A stretch of DNA of 64,000 bases from Sphingomonas sp. BK235 (GTDB taxonomy: Bacteria; Pseudomonadota; Alphaproteobacteria; Sphingomonadales; Sphingomonadaceae), in assembly GCF_004345855.1 (NCBI RefSeq), contig NZ_SLXN01000008.1:1-64000 (forward strand), in the 5' to 3' direction. The first letter of the stretch is position 1, and every line of letters starts with the position of its first letter. Shown piece by piece: positions 7,788 to 15,030 of this stretch. Made by a program: the position numbers and the translations under genes. The notes beneath the pieces are model-generated. The model was given only the letters and a program-made list of their open reading frames with translations, made no database searches and had not been told where the DNA came from.

Positions 7788-8090
7788 ATGAACCAGCACC
7801 GCGAAGACGCCGGCCGAGATCCTGTAGTCGACCTCGAGCGCCGCCTGCGGCGCATCACCGACCGCTACACCTGGAAGCGCATGTTCCTCTTCGGCGCTCT
7901 CCTCGTCTGGCTCATGAAGTCGTACGGCACCCTCGCCGACGAGGTCACCGGCCATTCCTACCTCGGCGTCTGGACACTGGCAGCGATCGGCTGCTGGACC
8001 GCCTCTGGGTGGTTGCTCGACCTCCCCCGCCTGCTCTTCCCCGACGTGCACGCTTTCCAGCACCTGCGCAGGCCGGCACCGCGGCGCTGA
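7788..8090 (+). CDS. Membrane protein, 100 aa
   Basis: ATG 7788 has an excellent CTAGGAGGACGGTAGC ribosome site. The N-terminal 30 residues are charged (DLERRLRRITDRYTWKR), followed by hydrophobic segments at about 32-48 and 60-78. It converges with the next gene; the stops are 15 bp apart. No family recognised. Confidence 0.55.
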   Translation: MNQHREDAGRDPVVDLERRLRRITDRYTWKRMFLFGALLVWLMKSYGTLADEVTGHSYLGVWTLAAIGCWTASGWLLDLPRLLFPDVHAFQHLRRPAPRR

Positions 8091-8105
8091 GCCGAGAGGA
8101 GCGGC

Positions 8106-9155
8106 TCAACCCCCAGCTAAAAGGCGTCGTCCAAGTGGCTCTCCTTCGAGCGTGACGCGATCGAAGCTATAGACGTGCTCTCGAGGGCTTTCCTCACAAC
8201 GGCCGACAATCCGGCGTCTGAACTCGGGCTCCCCTCGCGCCAGCCTAACCGTTGCCGTTTGACAAATGGGACAAGGCGCGACGTAGCGCCGTAAGACCAT
8301 GAATGTTTCGTCGTTCGCACGCTCTCGGTCGAGCACAACTCCTTCCGTTGCGCCGGCGAGATCGTTGGAACCAAGAAGCAACACGCGGTCGTCGAATAGC
8401 CTACCCCAGCGCGTCCATATGCCCGCAATGACCAAGGCGCCGAACCCGCCTATCGCGAGGTAGTTTGACAGCATGAACGGTACGCGCAGAACCAATGGAG
8501 CGAACGCGGTAAGAGCGAGCAGCACCATCGCTAGGCCGGCAAGGATGAGCTGCGCGAAGAACGGCGTCAGGAAGAGCCACTTCCGATAGTGCGCCCTGCT
8601 GGTGCCGACCCCCGGATGTAACGCTTTGCCGAAGATCGACAGCTGGGGTGCTTCATCGCTCAAGCGATAGCGCAGAACGGAGCCTTCAAGCAGGAACGGA
8701 ATGGTCTCGCTCGCCTCCTCGATCACCTCCATGCGGTATTCGTGAGGGTTCCCATCACGGTGCCGTAACGCCAGCAACGGACCGCCCAGGGCCTCAGAAA
8801 GGCGGTTCCGATGAATCTCGAACTGCTCGAACAGCAACTTGTTTGAGACCCACACATTCGCGGTGCAACGCTCAGGCTCCAACCCAACGGCACCGCCGAT
8901 CTGCTTTCGCGTGTACCAGCCGTCGCCGCTTTCGACCGTCAGCAGGAGAAGTCCTTTGAGGAAGGCTCCCGCCGGACCAGAGCGTACATGACGCTCGATC
9001 GTCTGCGCGATCGGCCCCAAATTGTGAGGACTCAGGCCGCTTTCTTCATAGCTCTGCATAGCTCTTTCGACTGCGTCCTCCCGCTCAAGCTTCGTCGCTG
9101 CTCCCACTTGGAGAGCTACGATGTTCAAGCCTTGGCCTCGCCTTATCAAGCGCAT
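8106..9155 (-). CDS. Membrane protein with N-terminal winged-helix-like and C-terminal Cys-rich regions
   Basis: About 350 residues. The N-terminal half has a segment like a winged-helix DNA-binding or protein-contact domain (GWYTRKQIGGAVGLEPERC, then VWVSNKLLFEQFEI). Next come two or three membrane helices (WLFLTPFFAQLILAGLAMVL, AFAPLVLRVPFML, YLAIGGFGALVIAGIW). A C-terminal soluble part carries CPICQTATVRL and a further Cys in GRCEES, a possible zinc-binding knuckle. The start is uncertain: ATG 9155 overlaps the divergent gene at 9121, and ATG 9059 is a plausible shorter choice. No known family; the domain order is unusual. Confidence 0.55.
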   Translation of the reverse strand: MRLIRRGQGLNIVALQVGAATKLEREDAVERAMQSYEESGLSPHNLGPIAQTIERHVRSGPAGAFLKGLLLLTVESGDGWYTRKQIGGAVGLEPERCTANVWVSNKLLFEQFEIHRNRLSEALGGPLLALRHRDGNPHEYRMEVIEEASETIPFLLEGSVLRYRLSDEAPQLSIFGKALHPGVGTSRAHYRKWLFLTPFFAQLILAGLAMVLLALTAFAPLVLRVPFMLSNYLAIGGFGALVIAGIWTRWGRLFDDRVLLLGSNDLAGATEGVVLDRERANDETFMVLRRYVAPCPICQTATVRLARGEPEFRRRIVGRCEESPREHVYSFDRVTLEGEPLGRRLLAGG

Positions 9156-9414
9156 CGACGGCCCGCGTCTATGGCTCTTCGTCGACCGCTCACAACCTCG
9201 GCCGGCGATCGTGATCGAGGATCTCAGCACAGCGAGATACCGGATCACCGTCGACTACCTCGCACGCCTAAGCGAACTGATACCCGTTACGCCGAACCGC
9301 TATGAGGCGAAGCTACTCGATCAGATTACCGACGCGATGATCGACCTTGCCTTCCTCAATAAGCACGGGATGCCGGAAGAATGGTTCGTGGACCCTGCGC
9401 ATTGGAGGAAGTGA
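9121..9414 (+). CDS. Hypothetical protein, 97 aa
   Basis: ATG 9121 follows GGAGAG at good spacing. The protein is soluble, with alternating beta-like stretches (RLWLFVDRSQPRPAIVIEDL) and a helical C-terminal half (LLDQITDAMIDLAFLNKHG). No family recognised. It is divergent from, and may overlap, the 5' end of the minus-strand membrane protein gene. A chain of hairpins begins 12 bp after its stop. Confidence 0.5.
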   Translation: MFKPWPRLIKRIDGPRLWLFVDRSQPRPAIVIEDLSTARYRITVDYLARLSELIPVTPNRYEAKLLDQITDAMIDLAFLNKHGMPEEWFVDPAHWRK

Positions 9415-9425
9415 CTGCGGGGCCA

Positions 9426-9516
9426 CCCCGCCCGATGGGCGGGGCCGGGCTCTAGTCGGCTGAAGCCGACCGGAGCCCCGCTGAAGCGGGTCTCCGCCGC
9501 AAGCGGTCACGATCCC
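9426..9516. repeat. Row of consecutive hairpins
   Basis: Four adjoining stems: CCCCGCCC-GAT-GGGCGGGG (9426-9444); a nested stem with outer GGGCTC/GAGCCC and inner GTCGGCT-GA-AGCCGAC (about 9448-9478); CCCCGCT-GA-AGCGGG (about 9476-9490); and CCGC/GCGG around 9496-9507. Loops of GA or GAT between GC-rich arms recur. None has a following T run, so they are not simple terminators. Confidence 0.6.
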
Positions 9517-9687
9517 TTGTCCGGGTCCTGAGACGCCTCCACGGCGCTCCTGCGGCGTCTGACGCGGAAGCGCGGCGCTGCCCCCTGCCCTCTCCTCACG
9601 CGGCCTTTCCAGCTCGGCGGGCACCGCCGGCAGCCTGCGGCTGGAGAATCATGCGCTTGCGCGCATGATGATTGTTTGTTGGGCCAA

Positions 9688-9929
9688 TGATCTCATCGCA
9701 CCCTTCGCCGTCTCTCAGTGTCTCTGCGTGCCAGACCCGTCCGACAGGGTCGGCGTCAAAGGAGAATTGCCAGCAGAGCTGGCAATGCTTTTGTTTGTTT
9801 GAAGACGCCTCAACAAGAATAACGGTTTCTACCGCTAAAGCGGCAGACACTCCGTGATTCGTGTTGACCCCGCCGGCCGCGCCTGCCTCTTGAGCCCCTG
9901 CGAGGACGGCTCCGGGTGCGATGAGATCA
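9688..9929. repeat. Perfect 16-bp inverted repeat, arms 210 bp apart
   Basis: TGATCTCATCGCACCC at 9688-9703 and its exact reverse complement GGGTGCGATGAGATCA at 9914-9929. The flanks do not extend the match. The enclosed segment contains the 9766 hairpin. Confidence 0.8.
9766..9800 (+). terminator. Terminator-like hairpin
   Basis: ATTGCCAGC-AGA-GCTGGCAAT (9766-9786), a perfect 9-bp stem, followed by GCTTTTGTTTGTTT. It has the form of a rho-independent terminator but no gene ends just upstream, which raises the possibility of a small RNA in 9415-9765. Confidence 0.55.
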
Positions 9930-10195
9930 CAGGCCGGGGCTACGCCCCCCAAACATCGTTCCTGTTCATCTGAATTGCTCGCTAGCGCGATCAATGCGTA
10001 TTTGATTTGATTAGTTACGCTCCCTAGTCGGGAGCTATTTGTGCTCGGACTCACCAGGTACGATGACTAAGGTGTCAAGAAATCAATGCGCTTCAATACT
10101 TGGAGGGGAGGGGGTAAAAGAAAGATGTCGGGAGGGGAAAGGCCCCAAGCCCAGACAACAGGGGGACAGGCCCCCGCCTAGATGGAGTAAGTGCT

Positions 10196-10657
10196 ATGAA
10201 CATCGGTCAGTTCGCCGTCGTCAAGGGTCAGCTTCTCGGCTCGATCGCTACCGCCACCATCGACCTGCCGCGCCTCGGCCTGCGTGCGACCAACAGCACC
10301 AACGAGCGCGCGCCCGCCTTCGAGATCATGGTGCTGAACGTCGCCAAGCGCTGGGTGCAGATCGGCGCGCTGTGGGAGCTTAAGAGCAACAGCACCGGCG
10401 AGGTTTTCTTTCAGGGCAAGCTCGACGACCCCAGCCTGAACGAGCCGCTGCAGATCATGCTCTTCGGCAACATGGAGGAAGGTTACCGCGTCGTGTGGAA
10501 CCGCCCCGAGCCGCGCCAGTCCAATCTGGACGGCAGCCGCGGCAACCGCCGCGCCGCCCGCACCGCCAACGCCGACGAGTTCGCCGGCAACGCGACCGAC
10601 GATGGCCAGATCACCGACGAGCAGGTCAACGACCCGGATTACGTCCCGCAGATGTAA
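10196..10657 (+). CDS. DUF736 family protein
   Basis: A 153-residue protein of the DUF736 family, small beta-rich proteins common on alphaproteobacterial plasmids and ICEs, usually near transfer or maintenance genes; function unknown. Family features are the IGQFAVVKGQLLGSIATATI beta-hairpin at the start, the central VQIGALWELKS strand and GKLDDPSLNEPLQIMLFG at about residues 75-92. The family core is about 100 residues; here an acidic, Asn/Arg-rich tail of 50 residues is added. The next gene, 78 bp downstream, encodes a DUF2493 protein, a usual neighbour on such plasmids. Confidence 0.8.
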   Translation: MNIGQFAVVKGQLLGSIATATIDLPRLGLRATNSTNERAPAFEIMVLNVAKRWVQIGALWELKSNSTGEVFFQGKLDDPSLNEPLQIMLFGNMEEGYRVVWNRPEPRQSNLDGSRGNRRAARTANADEFAGNATDDGQITDEQVNDPDYVPQM

Positions 10658-10735
10658 TCCCCACCGAGACGGGCGGGGAGAGCGCAGCAACGCTCCCCCG
10701 ACCCTAGCCGCCACACCCTGCCAAAGGTACGAACC

Positions 10736-11845
10736 ATGACCAAGCCGACGACCTCCGCCCGCTTTACCAGCTTCGCCGCGATGGGCGAAGCCCTCAATCC
10801 CGCCGCGCGGGGCGACACGCCCGATTGCAGCGCGCAGGACGACAGCGCCGAGCACGACCAGAGCGCGACCGACGCGGCCGACGATGCCGCCGAGAGCCAC
10901 GCCGAGGCGACCGCCACCACCAACTTTCAGGACGCGTTCGGCGACGTCGGCGCGCTGTCCATCGTCGAGGTGGGCGGCGAGCGGCAGGAATTGGACATGC
11001 CCGAGCCGATCGAGGCGCAGCACGATTGCGCGGCGATCATGGCAACCTTGTTCGACCTGTTCCGCGACACCCGCCTAGAGGCGAGCGCGCAGGCCATCGC
11101 GTGGGGCTTCGTCAATTCCTTTCACTACGAGGCGCAGAAGCTCGAGCGCGAGGAGGACCGGCTTTGCGCCGAGCTTTACGACATGACGCGCCGCATGGAC
11201 CCTTCCGAAATCTTCGCGGTCGAGATGGAGGAATTGCAGCTTCGCGCCCAGACCAAGACCGAGCAGCGCGCCGCCATCGAATGCATGCGCGACTATGCCG
11301 CCGACTGCTACCGTGCGCAGTCCGGCCACCCATGGTCCCCGGCGCGCGGATCGAAGGTTTCGAGCGGAGGCACCGCAAGCCAGATTGCCGCGCTCGACTT
11401 CCTGAAAGCGCGCGCGACCGACCACCGCGAGAAGCGCAATCCCACCGGCCCGCTTGTCGTCTTTTCCGGCGGTCAGGAGTGGCACGACTGGCAACAGCTT
11501 TGGGCCAAACTCGACCAGATCAAGGCGCGCGTGCCCCATATGACGCTTTGCACCACCGCGCAGCGCAAAGGTGCCGACGCCATCGCCGCATCATGGGCCG
11601 CGAGCCGCGACGTGACCCTTATCGCCTTCACCCCGAACACCGCCCGCTATGGCAAGCGCGCCGGGTTCGTCCGCAACGAGCAGCTGGCCAACCTCAACCC
11701 GGTTGAGGCGGTTGTCTGTCAGGGTTCCGGCCTACAATCCAACCTGTTGCAGGTGCTGAAAACCGCCCGCATCCCCACCCACGCTTTCCGGATCGACGGA
11801 CAGGCCCCCGCCCCCGTCGCAACCCAGCGCGCGGCGTTCGGTTGA
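10736..11845 (+). CDS. DUF2493 (SLOG-like) domain protein
   Basis: A 369-residue protein. The first 65 residues are low-complexity and acidic (DDSAEHDQSATDAADDAAES). The middle is helical. The C-terminal part (about 225-350) is a DUF2493 domain related to the YspA/SLOG nucleotide-binding fold: PLVVFSGGQEWHDW, then TTAQRKGADAIAASWAASRD, then VRNEQLANLNPVEAVVC. SLOG proteins bind nucleotides or nucleotide-derived ligands; the ligand here is unknown. Such proteins accompany DUF736 on plasmids. A strong terminator lies 60 bp after the stop. Confidence 0.8.
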   Translation: MTKPTTSARFTSFAAMGEALNPAARGDTPDCSAQDDSAEHDQSATDAADDAAESHAEATATTNFQDAFGDVGALSIVEVGGERQELDMPEPIEAQHDCAAIMATLFDLFRDTRLEASAQAIAWGFVNSFHYEAQKLEREEDRLCAELYDMTRRMDPSEIFAVEMEELQLRAQTKTEQRAAIECMRDYAADCYRAQSGHPWSPARGSKVSSGGTASQIAALDFLKARATDHREKRNPTGPLVVFSGGQEWHDWQQLWAKLDQIKARVPHMTLCTTAQRKGADAIAASWAASRDVTLIAFTPNTARYGKRAGFVRNEQLANLNPVEAVVCQGSGLQSNLLQVLKTARIPTHAFRIDGQAPAPVATQRAAFG

Positions 11846-11906
11846 CCGGCTCGGGCGGCGCGCTCCCCCTCGCGCCGCCCTCCCCTTTCCTTGGCAGGAA
11901 ACCACT

Positions 11907-11944
11907 AGGCCAGCGTCGGGCGAGCCCCGGCGCTGGCCTCTTTT
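11907..11944 (+). terminator. Strong rho-independent terminator
   Basis: AGGCCAGCGTCGGG pairs with CCCCGGCGCTGGCCT (one G-T pair), followed by CTTTT. It terminates the DUF736-DUF2493 transcript. Confidence 0.8.
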
Positions 11945-11959
11945 CGCCAGCGTCGCTTA

Positions 11960-11988
11960 GTGGGGGAAACCCTACTGGTTTCCCCCAC
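11960..11988. repeat. Perfect 12-bp hairpin
   Basis: GTGGGGGAAACC (11960-11971), loop CTACT, GGTTTCCCCCAC (11977-11988). It lies 15 bp after a terminator, has no T run, and is not needed for termination. The form resembles protein-recognised hairpins at transfer or replication origins; this is inference only. Confidence 0.7.
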
Positions 11989-12286
11989 GCCAGGTGATCG
12001 GCCGCGCGACGCCTTGGCGCGGCCCCGGCGGGCCGCACCTGGTCGCCGCGCGCCCGATCACCTTCCCCCTTCCGGTAAGGCGCTGCCGCACGCCCGCGGC
12101 GCCGGCGAGCTGCGCCGAGATCAACCGCATGTCGTTAGGACCTGCGCGCTAGAGCGGCATCGTCCACGGCCGACCGGGGGATGACGGCCCGGCCAGCTGA
12201 CGAGCGGCACCCGGGATCTGCCACCGCCACGTTGGCGACCGTCTCCCCGCTGAAAGGGGTTTCGGGTCGGCCGTGGACAACTCCCC

Positions 12287-12392
12287 GGCCCCACCCCGCT
12301 CGCTCGCTTCGGTCCGGCCCTTCGGCCTGCCCTTGCTACGCCTCGGCCGGGTAAGCGCCGGAGCGGGCATCGAGCCCGCCCCGGCGCTGCTG
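12287..12392. repeat. Diverged direct repeat, copy 1
   Basis: A GC-rich segment sharing ordered blocks with 12975-13086: CTCGCTCGC, GCTACGCCTCGGCCGGG, AAGCGCC, GAGCATCGAGCCCGCCC-like, GGCGCTGCT. The two copies flank the small coiled-coil gene at 12590. Confidence 0.65.
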
Positions 12393-12589
12393 CCGCGGGG
12401 GTAAACTCTCTCTCAAGTCGTCCCAGTCTGTCGGCCGGGGCGGCGAGCCTCAAGGACGGCGGGGCCCCACCATTTTGCTACGCAAAATCGTGACCCCCAC
12501 CGCCGCTGACGCGGCCGCTTCGCGGTCCTTGACCCTCGCCGCCCCGACCGACGCGTGAGCATCGTCACAGAGACGAAGGAGGAACAGAC

Positions 12590-12889
12590 ATGCAGGTCAC
12601 GTTGTTTCAGGCCCTGATTTCGGCTAATATCGCCGAGGATGTGGCTGCGCGCGCAGTCGCCGCTGTCGAGGAACACATCGACATGACTGTCGGGGATGCG
12701 ATCAAACCACTTCAGGCCGAGATGTCGGCACTTCGCACGACCGTGGATGCCAAGCTCGGCACCATGGAGGCGAAACTCGAAGCCGGTTTGAAGGGTATGC
12801 AGACCTCGATCGACGGCCTCAAATGGTTCCTGATCCTGCAGGGCACCGCACTGGTCGGCATCGCCAGCTACGTGCAGCTGGTCAAGTAA
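12590..12889 (+). CDS. Small coiled-coil protein with C-terminal membrane anchor
   Basis: A 99-residue protein with an excellent ribosome site. Residues 20-75 form heptad-like helices (AVAAVEEHIDMTV, AEMSALRTTVDAKLGTMEAK), and residues 79-96 form one membrane helix (LKWFLILQGTALVGIASYV). The layout resembles the DUF1640-like group of anchored coiled-coil proteins. Role unknown. It is enclosed by two copies of a direct repeat and followed by a terminator, so it looks like a self-contained cassette. Confidence 0.65.
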   Translation: MQVTLFQALISANIAEDVAARAVAAVEEHIDMTVGDAIKPLQAEMSALRTTVDAKLGTMEAKLEAGLKGMQTSIDGLKWFLILQGTALVGIASYVQLVK

Positions 12890-12930
12890 CTCAGCGGGGC
12901 CGCGAGGCTCCGCTAACCGCCTCCAAAAAC

Positions 12931-12963
12931 AAGGGCTACTCGGGCGACCGGGCGGCCCTTTTT
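12931..12963 (+). terminator. Probable terminator
   Basis: AAGGGC (12931-12936) pairs with GCCCTT ahead of a T5 run; the interior contains further GC-rich pairing (CGGGCGACCGGGCG). The outer stem is short, so strength is uncertain. Confidence 0.5.
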
Positions 12964-12974
12964 GCTGCCTGCTC

Positions 12975-13086
12975 GGCCCCTGCCCCGGCCCGGCTCGCTC
13001 GCATCGTGCGGCCCCGTCGGGCCGCCCTCGCTACGCCTCGGCCGGGGAAGCGCCATGGCGAGCATCGAGCCCGCCCTGGCGCTGCT
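12975..13086. repeat. Diverged direct repeat, copy 2
   Basis: Second copy of the 12287-12392 repeat, same orientation, about 690 bp away. Shared blocks include GCTACGCCTCGGCCGGG and GCATCGAGCCCGCCC. The rest of 12890-13213, over 300 bp, contains no gene that I can support. Confidence 0.65.
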
Positions 13087-13213
13087 TACGTGACCATCGG
13101 TAAAGACGGCCTACCGGCATGGGTGATGGCCGTTTTGCCCCGCTCAGCGGGCAATACATCCTCGCCGGAGAGGAGGGAGGAAGAGAGACGGGGTTTCAAC
13201 GAAGGAGGTCGAG

Positions 13214-13795
13214 ATGACCATCACGTTCCGCGTCGACGACGGCCACAACATCCTGTCGCCCTCCCCTGCCGTCATCACCCCCGACCAGCTCGGCGCGTTG
13301 CGCGATCTGCTCGGCCGCCACGTCGTGCGCAGCGGCGTCGCGATGGTGGTTCCGATCCACGGCGATCCGGCCTCCGGATCATTCGAGATCGAGGTCCGCG
13401 TCTGCCCCCTGGCGCTCGCGTCGATCGCTCGCTGTTTCGACTGGGACCCAGCCGTCATCACTGTCGTTGACGAGGCTCAGTTCCTCGGCCGCCGCGCGCG
13501 CGTCTGGCAGTCCGAACCGGGCGGCGACATCAAGCTCGGCCTCGGCCTCAACCCCGACGCCGCGCCCGAGCTGGAGGTCGCCAACGGCAACGCCTTTGCG
13601 ATCCTCGCCAGCCTCGGACTGGATGAGGAAAGTTGCGGTGTCGTGCCCATGTCGGAACTACGCGAGCGGCTCATGGACCCGCGCATCCGGCGACGGCTCG
13701 ACGACGATCCGGACATAACCCGCTACGTCGAAGCGCTGACCACGATGGCAGCGCTGAGACCGGTCGATGGCGAGTACCATCTCGCATGGGCCTGA
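13214..13795 (+). CDS. Hypothetical protein, 193 aa
   Basis: ATG 13214 has GAAGGAGGTCGAG upstream. Soluble, acidic protein beginning MTITFRVDDGHNILSPSPAVI, with a beta-rich N-terminal half and a helical C-terminal part (MSELRERLMDPRIRRRLDD, ITRYVEALTTMAAL). No family recognised. It ends before a strong terminator and converges with the relaxosome-type gene at 13974. Confidence 0.6.
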   Translation: MTITFRVDDGHNILSPSPAVITPDQLGALRDLLGRHVVRSGVAMVVPIHGDPASGSFEIEVRVCPLALASIARCFDWDPAVITVVDEAQFLGRRARVWQSEPGGDIKLGLGLNPDAAPELEVANGNAFAILASLGLDEESCGVVPMSELRERLMDPRIRRRLDDDPDITRYVEALTTMAALRPVDGEYHLAWA

Positions 13796-13826
13796 CGGCC
13801 CTGCTCGACACTGACAGCGACCCACA

Positions 13827-13864
13827 GGGACGCCCAGCCTGACAGCTGGCGCGTCCCTTTTTTT
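13827..13864 (+). terminator. Rho-independent terminator
   Basis: GGGACGCCCAGC pairs with GCTGGCGCGTCCC around a short loop (CTGACA), followed by seven T (13858-13864). Ends the gene at 13214. Confidence 0.85.
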
Positions 13865-13906
13865 GCCTGCCAATCTCAAGCCGGCTGCGCCTCGACCCTC
13901 GTCGAA

Positions 13907-13946
13907 ATGAAAATGGCCGCACAGGGTAGCAGCCCCGTGCGGCCAT
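13907..13946 (-). terminator. Rho-independent terminator, minus strand
   Basis: Read on the minus strand, ATGGCCGCACGGGG pairs with CCCTGTGCGGCCAT, followed by TTTCATTT. It ends the minus-strand gene at 13974. With the 13827 terminator it separates two convergent transcripts. Confidence 0.75.
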
Positions 13947-13973
13947 CGCCGTGACCATCGGTGTCGAACCGGC

Positions 13974-14198
13974 TCAGGCTGTCGCCGTGAGCCGCTTCTC
14001 CACCTCGTCGACGCCCAGCGTCTTCACCGCCTTCATCAGCCCCTCAAGTCGATCAAGCGGGAGCTTGAGCAGCCCTGCCCTTTCGACCGTCCCGACAGCC
14101 GCCTCGCGGAGCCTCGCCGCATGCGCCTGACGGCGCTCGGCGATCTTCCGCTCGTCGGCTTCGATCGCGGCCATTTCAGCGTCCAGTGACTTCGCCAT
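13974..14198 (-). CDS. Small coiled-coil protein, TraC/TraD-like relaxosome accessory candidate
   Basis: A 74-residue protein: a charged coiled coil (LDAEMAAIEADERKIAERRQ) followed by ERAGLLKLPLDRLEGLMKAV. This resembles the small accessory proteins called TraC/TraD on alphaproteobacterial transfer plasmids, which carry an N-terminal coiled coil and a C-terminal AGL motif. AAAGGCAAGACT gives a ribosome site. It is divergent from the trwA-traD-relaxase operon across about 540 bp, the usual place for an oriT. The call rests on general form and position. Confidence 0.5.
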   Translation of the reverse strand: MAKSLDAEMAAIEADERKIAERRQAHAARLREAAVGTVERAGLLKLPLDRLEGLMKAVKTLGVDEVEKRLTATA

Positions 14199-14310
14199 AG
14201 TCTTGCCTTTCGGTCAGGCTCATCGGCTTCTGAACGGCGCTGTTATACCGACCACGCTCGCGATCTGGAAGCCACCTCGCAGCACCAGCGAGCAACCCCG
14301 GAGACGACCC

Positions 14311-14478
14311 ATGAAACAGCCTTGGCCACGCCTCAAAGAACCGGCGCGAAGCGCCCCTCAAAACCTGCCATTCCGCCTCACGGCGGGGCAGATCCCGGCG
14401 GAAGACCGGGACACGCCCGGAGCCTCCTCGAAGGACCTAGGGGGTCAAAGCAGCACGGAGGATTCGGGACTACAGTAG
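14311..14478 (+). CDS. Possible small ORF, 55 aa
   Basis: ATG 14311 follows CCGGAGACGACCC, a plausible ribosome site. The product is Pro/Arg-rich at first, then acidic (GQIPAEDRDTPGASSKDLGG). No family, and the region is also rich in hairpins, so this may not be translated. Confidence 0.25.
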   Translation: MKQPWPRLKEPARSAPQNLPFRLTAGQIPAEDRDTPGASSKDLGGQSSTEDSGLQ

Positions 14479-14742
14479 TGCACACCCTACGCAAGCTTCG
14501 CTTGCCGTTTTTCCCGGGTTTCTGCGGTCTTAGAGGCGCTCGGATGGTGATTACATTGCGGTACGCTTTGCGATACAACGTACTACACTTAGAAAACGGC
14601 GGATTTCCGCGAGTTTGAGCGTAAGACGATGTAGTACGCGTTCGTCTTAGAGGCTAGATCGATCTTGCACGTCGAAGATTGATCGAGTAAGCAAAAGGTC
14701 CTCCTTAGGACCCACCAGCCCCCCTGCTAGGAGGCTGGTTCG
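14479..14742. other. Candidate origin of transfer (oriT)
   Basis: The stretch lies between relaxosome-type genes and directly before the RHH gene, as oriT does before trwA in R388-type systems. It contains GCAAGC-TTC-GCTTGC (14491-14505) followed by T5. There is an exact 11-bp direct repeat GTCTTAGAGGC (14527-14537 and 14644-14654), and a 9-bp inverted repeat CGTACTACA/TGTAGTACG (14579-14587, 14630-14638). TAAGACGA/TCGTCTTA (14622-14629, 14642-14649) and GCGGA-TT-TCCGC (14599-14610) are also inverted repeats, and a near-perfect GATCGATCTT/AAGATTGATC pair lies near 14657-14684. A nic site is not proven; the second GTCTTAGAGGC copy is my best guess. Confidence 0.6.
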
Positions 14743-15030
14743 TTGAAAACCTCGCGCCCTTACACGCTCCGGGTGCCCCGCGACTTGCGGGAACGCATCG
14801 ACGCTCAGGCCGAGCGTCAGAGGTGCCTACCATCTGAGCTAATCAGACGCGCAGTCGTCCACTACCTCGACGGTCATCAACGACTGTCGGATAGCGAGCT
14901 GCGCCACCTGCGCGTCGCCGAATATACGCAGGTCGCGCTCGACGCGATCATCCGGGAAGATCACCCGGAACTGCGCGACACGCTAGTCCTCGAGACGAAC
15001 CGCCGCATGGAGAAATACCATGGCGCGTGA
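14743..15030 (+). CDS. Ribbon-helix-helix relaxosome protein, TrwA-like
   Basis: A 95-residue protein starting at TTG 14743, with TAGGAGG upstream. The N-terminus is a ribbon-helix-helix DNA-binding fold: strand PYTLRVPRDL, helix RERIDAQAERQRC, turn LPSELIRRAVVHYL. The rest is helical and acidic. In R388-type systems TrwA binds oriT, helps the relaxase and represses its own operon. The gene order here (RHH, coupling protein, relaxase) is the same. The ribosome site lies partly in a hairpin (ACCAGCC/GGCTGGT), which could lower translation. It overlaps traD by 11 bp. Confidence 0.75.
   Translation: MKTSRPYTLRVPRDLRERIDAQAERQRCLPSELIRRAVVHYLDGHQRLSDSELRHLRVAEYTQVALDAIIREDHPELRDTLVLETNRRMEKYHGA

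Larger units (their letters stand above)
9415..10195. other. Gene-free stretch rich in hairpins and inverted repeats
   Basis: No convincing gene on either strand. It holds a row of hairpins just after the preceding stop, a perfect 16-bp inverted repeat with arms 210 bp apart, a terminator-like stem with T-rich tail, and a purine-rich segment (about 10100-10165). The last 100 bp contain the leader of the DUF736 gene, with GGAGTAAG before ATG 10196. Possible roles are replication or maintenance signals or small RNAs; nothing proves any of these. Confidence 0.5.
11846..12589. other. Gene-free stretch with terminator, long hairpin and repeat copy
   Basis: No supported gene. It contains the terminator at 11907, a perfect 12-bp stem at 11960, the first copy of a diverged direct repeat (about 12287-12392) and a small palindrome ATTTTGC-TAC-GCAAAAT near 12473-12489. 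The last 50 bp lead to a good ribosome site (AAGGAGGAACAGAC) for the gene at 12590. It could hold a cis-acting plasmid site; the evidence is structural only. Confidence 0.5.

Noticed and set aside
9596..10054. Minus-strand frame of 152 codons in the hairpin-rich stretch
   Set aside because: No ribosome site, unconvincing codon use, and it runs through terminator-like and inverted-repeat structures.
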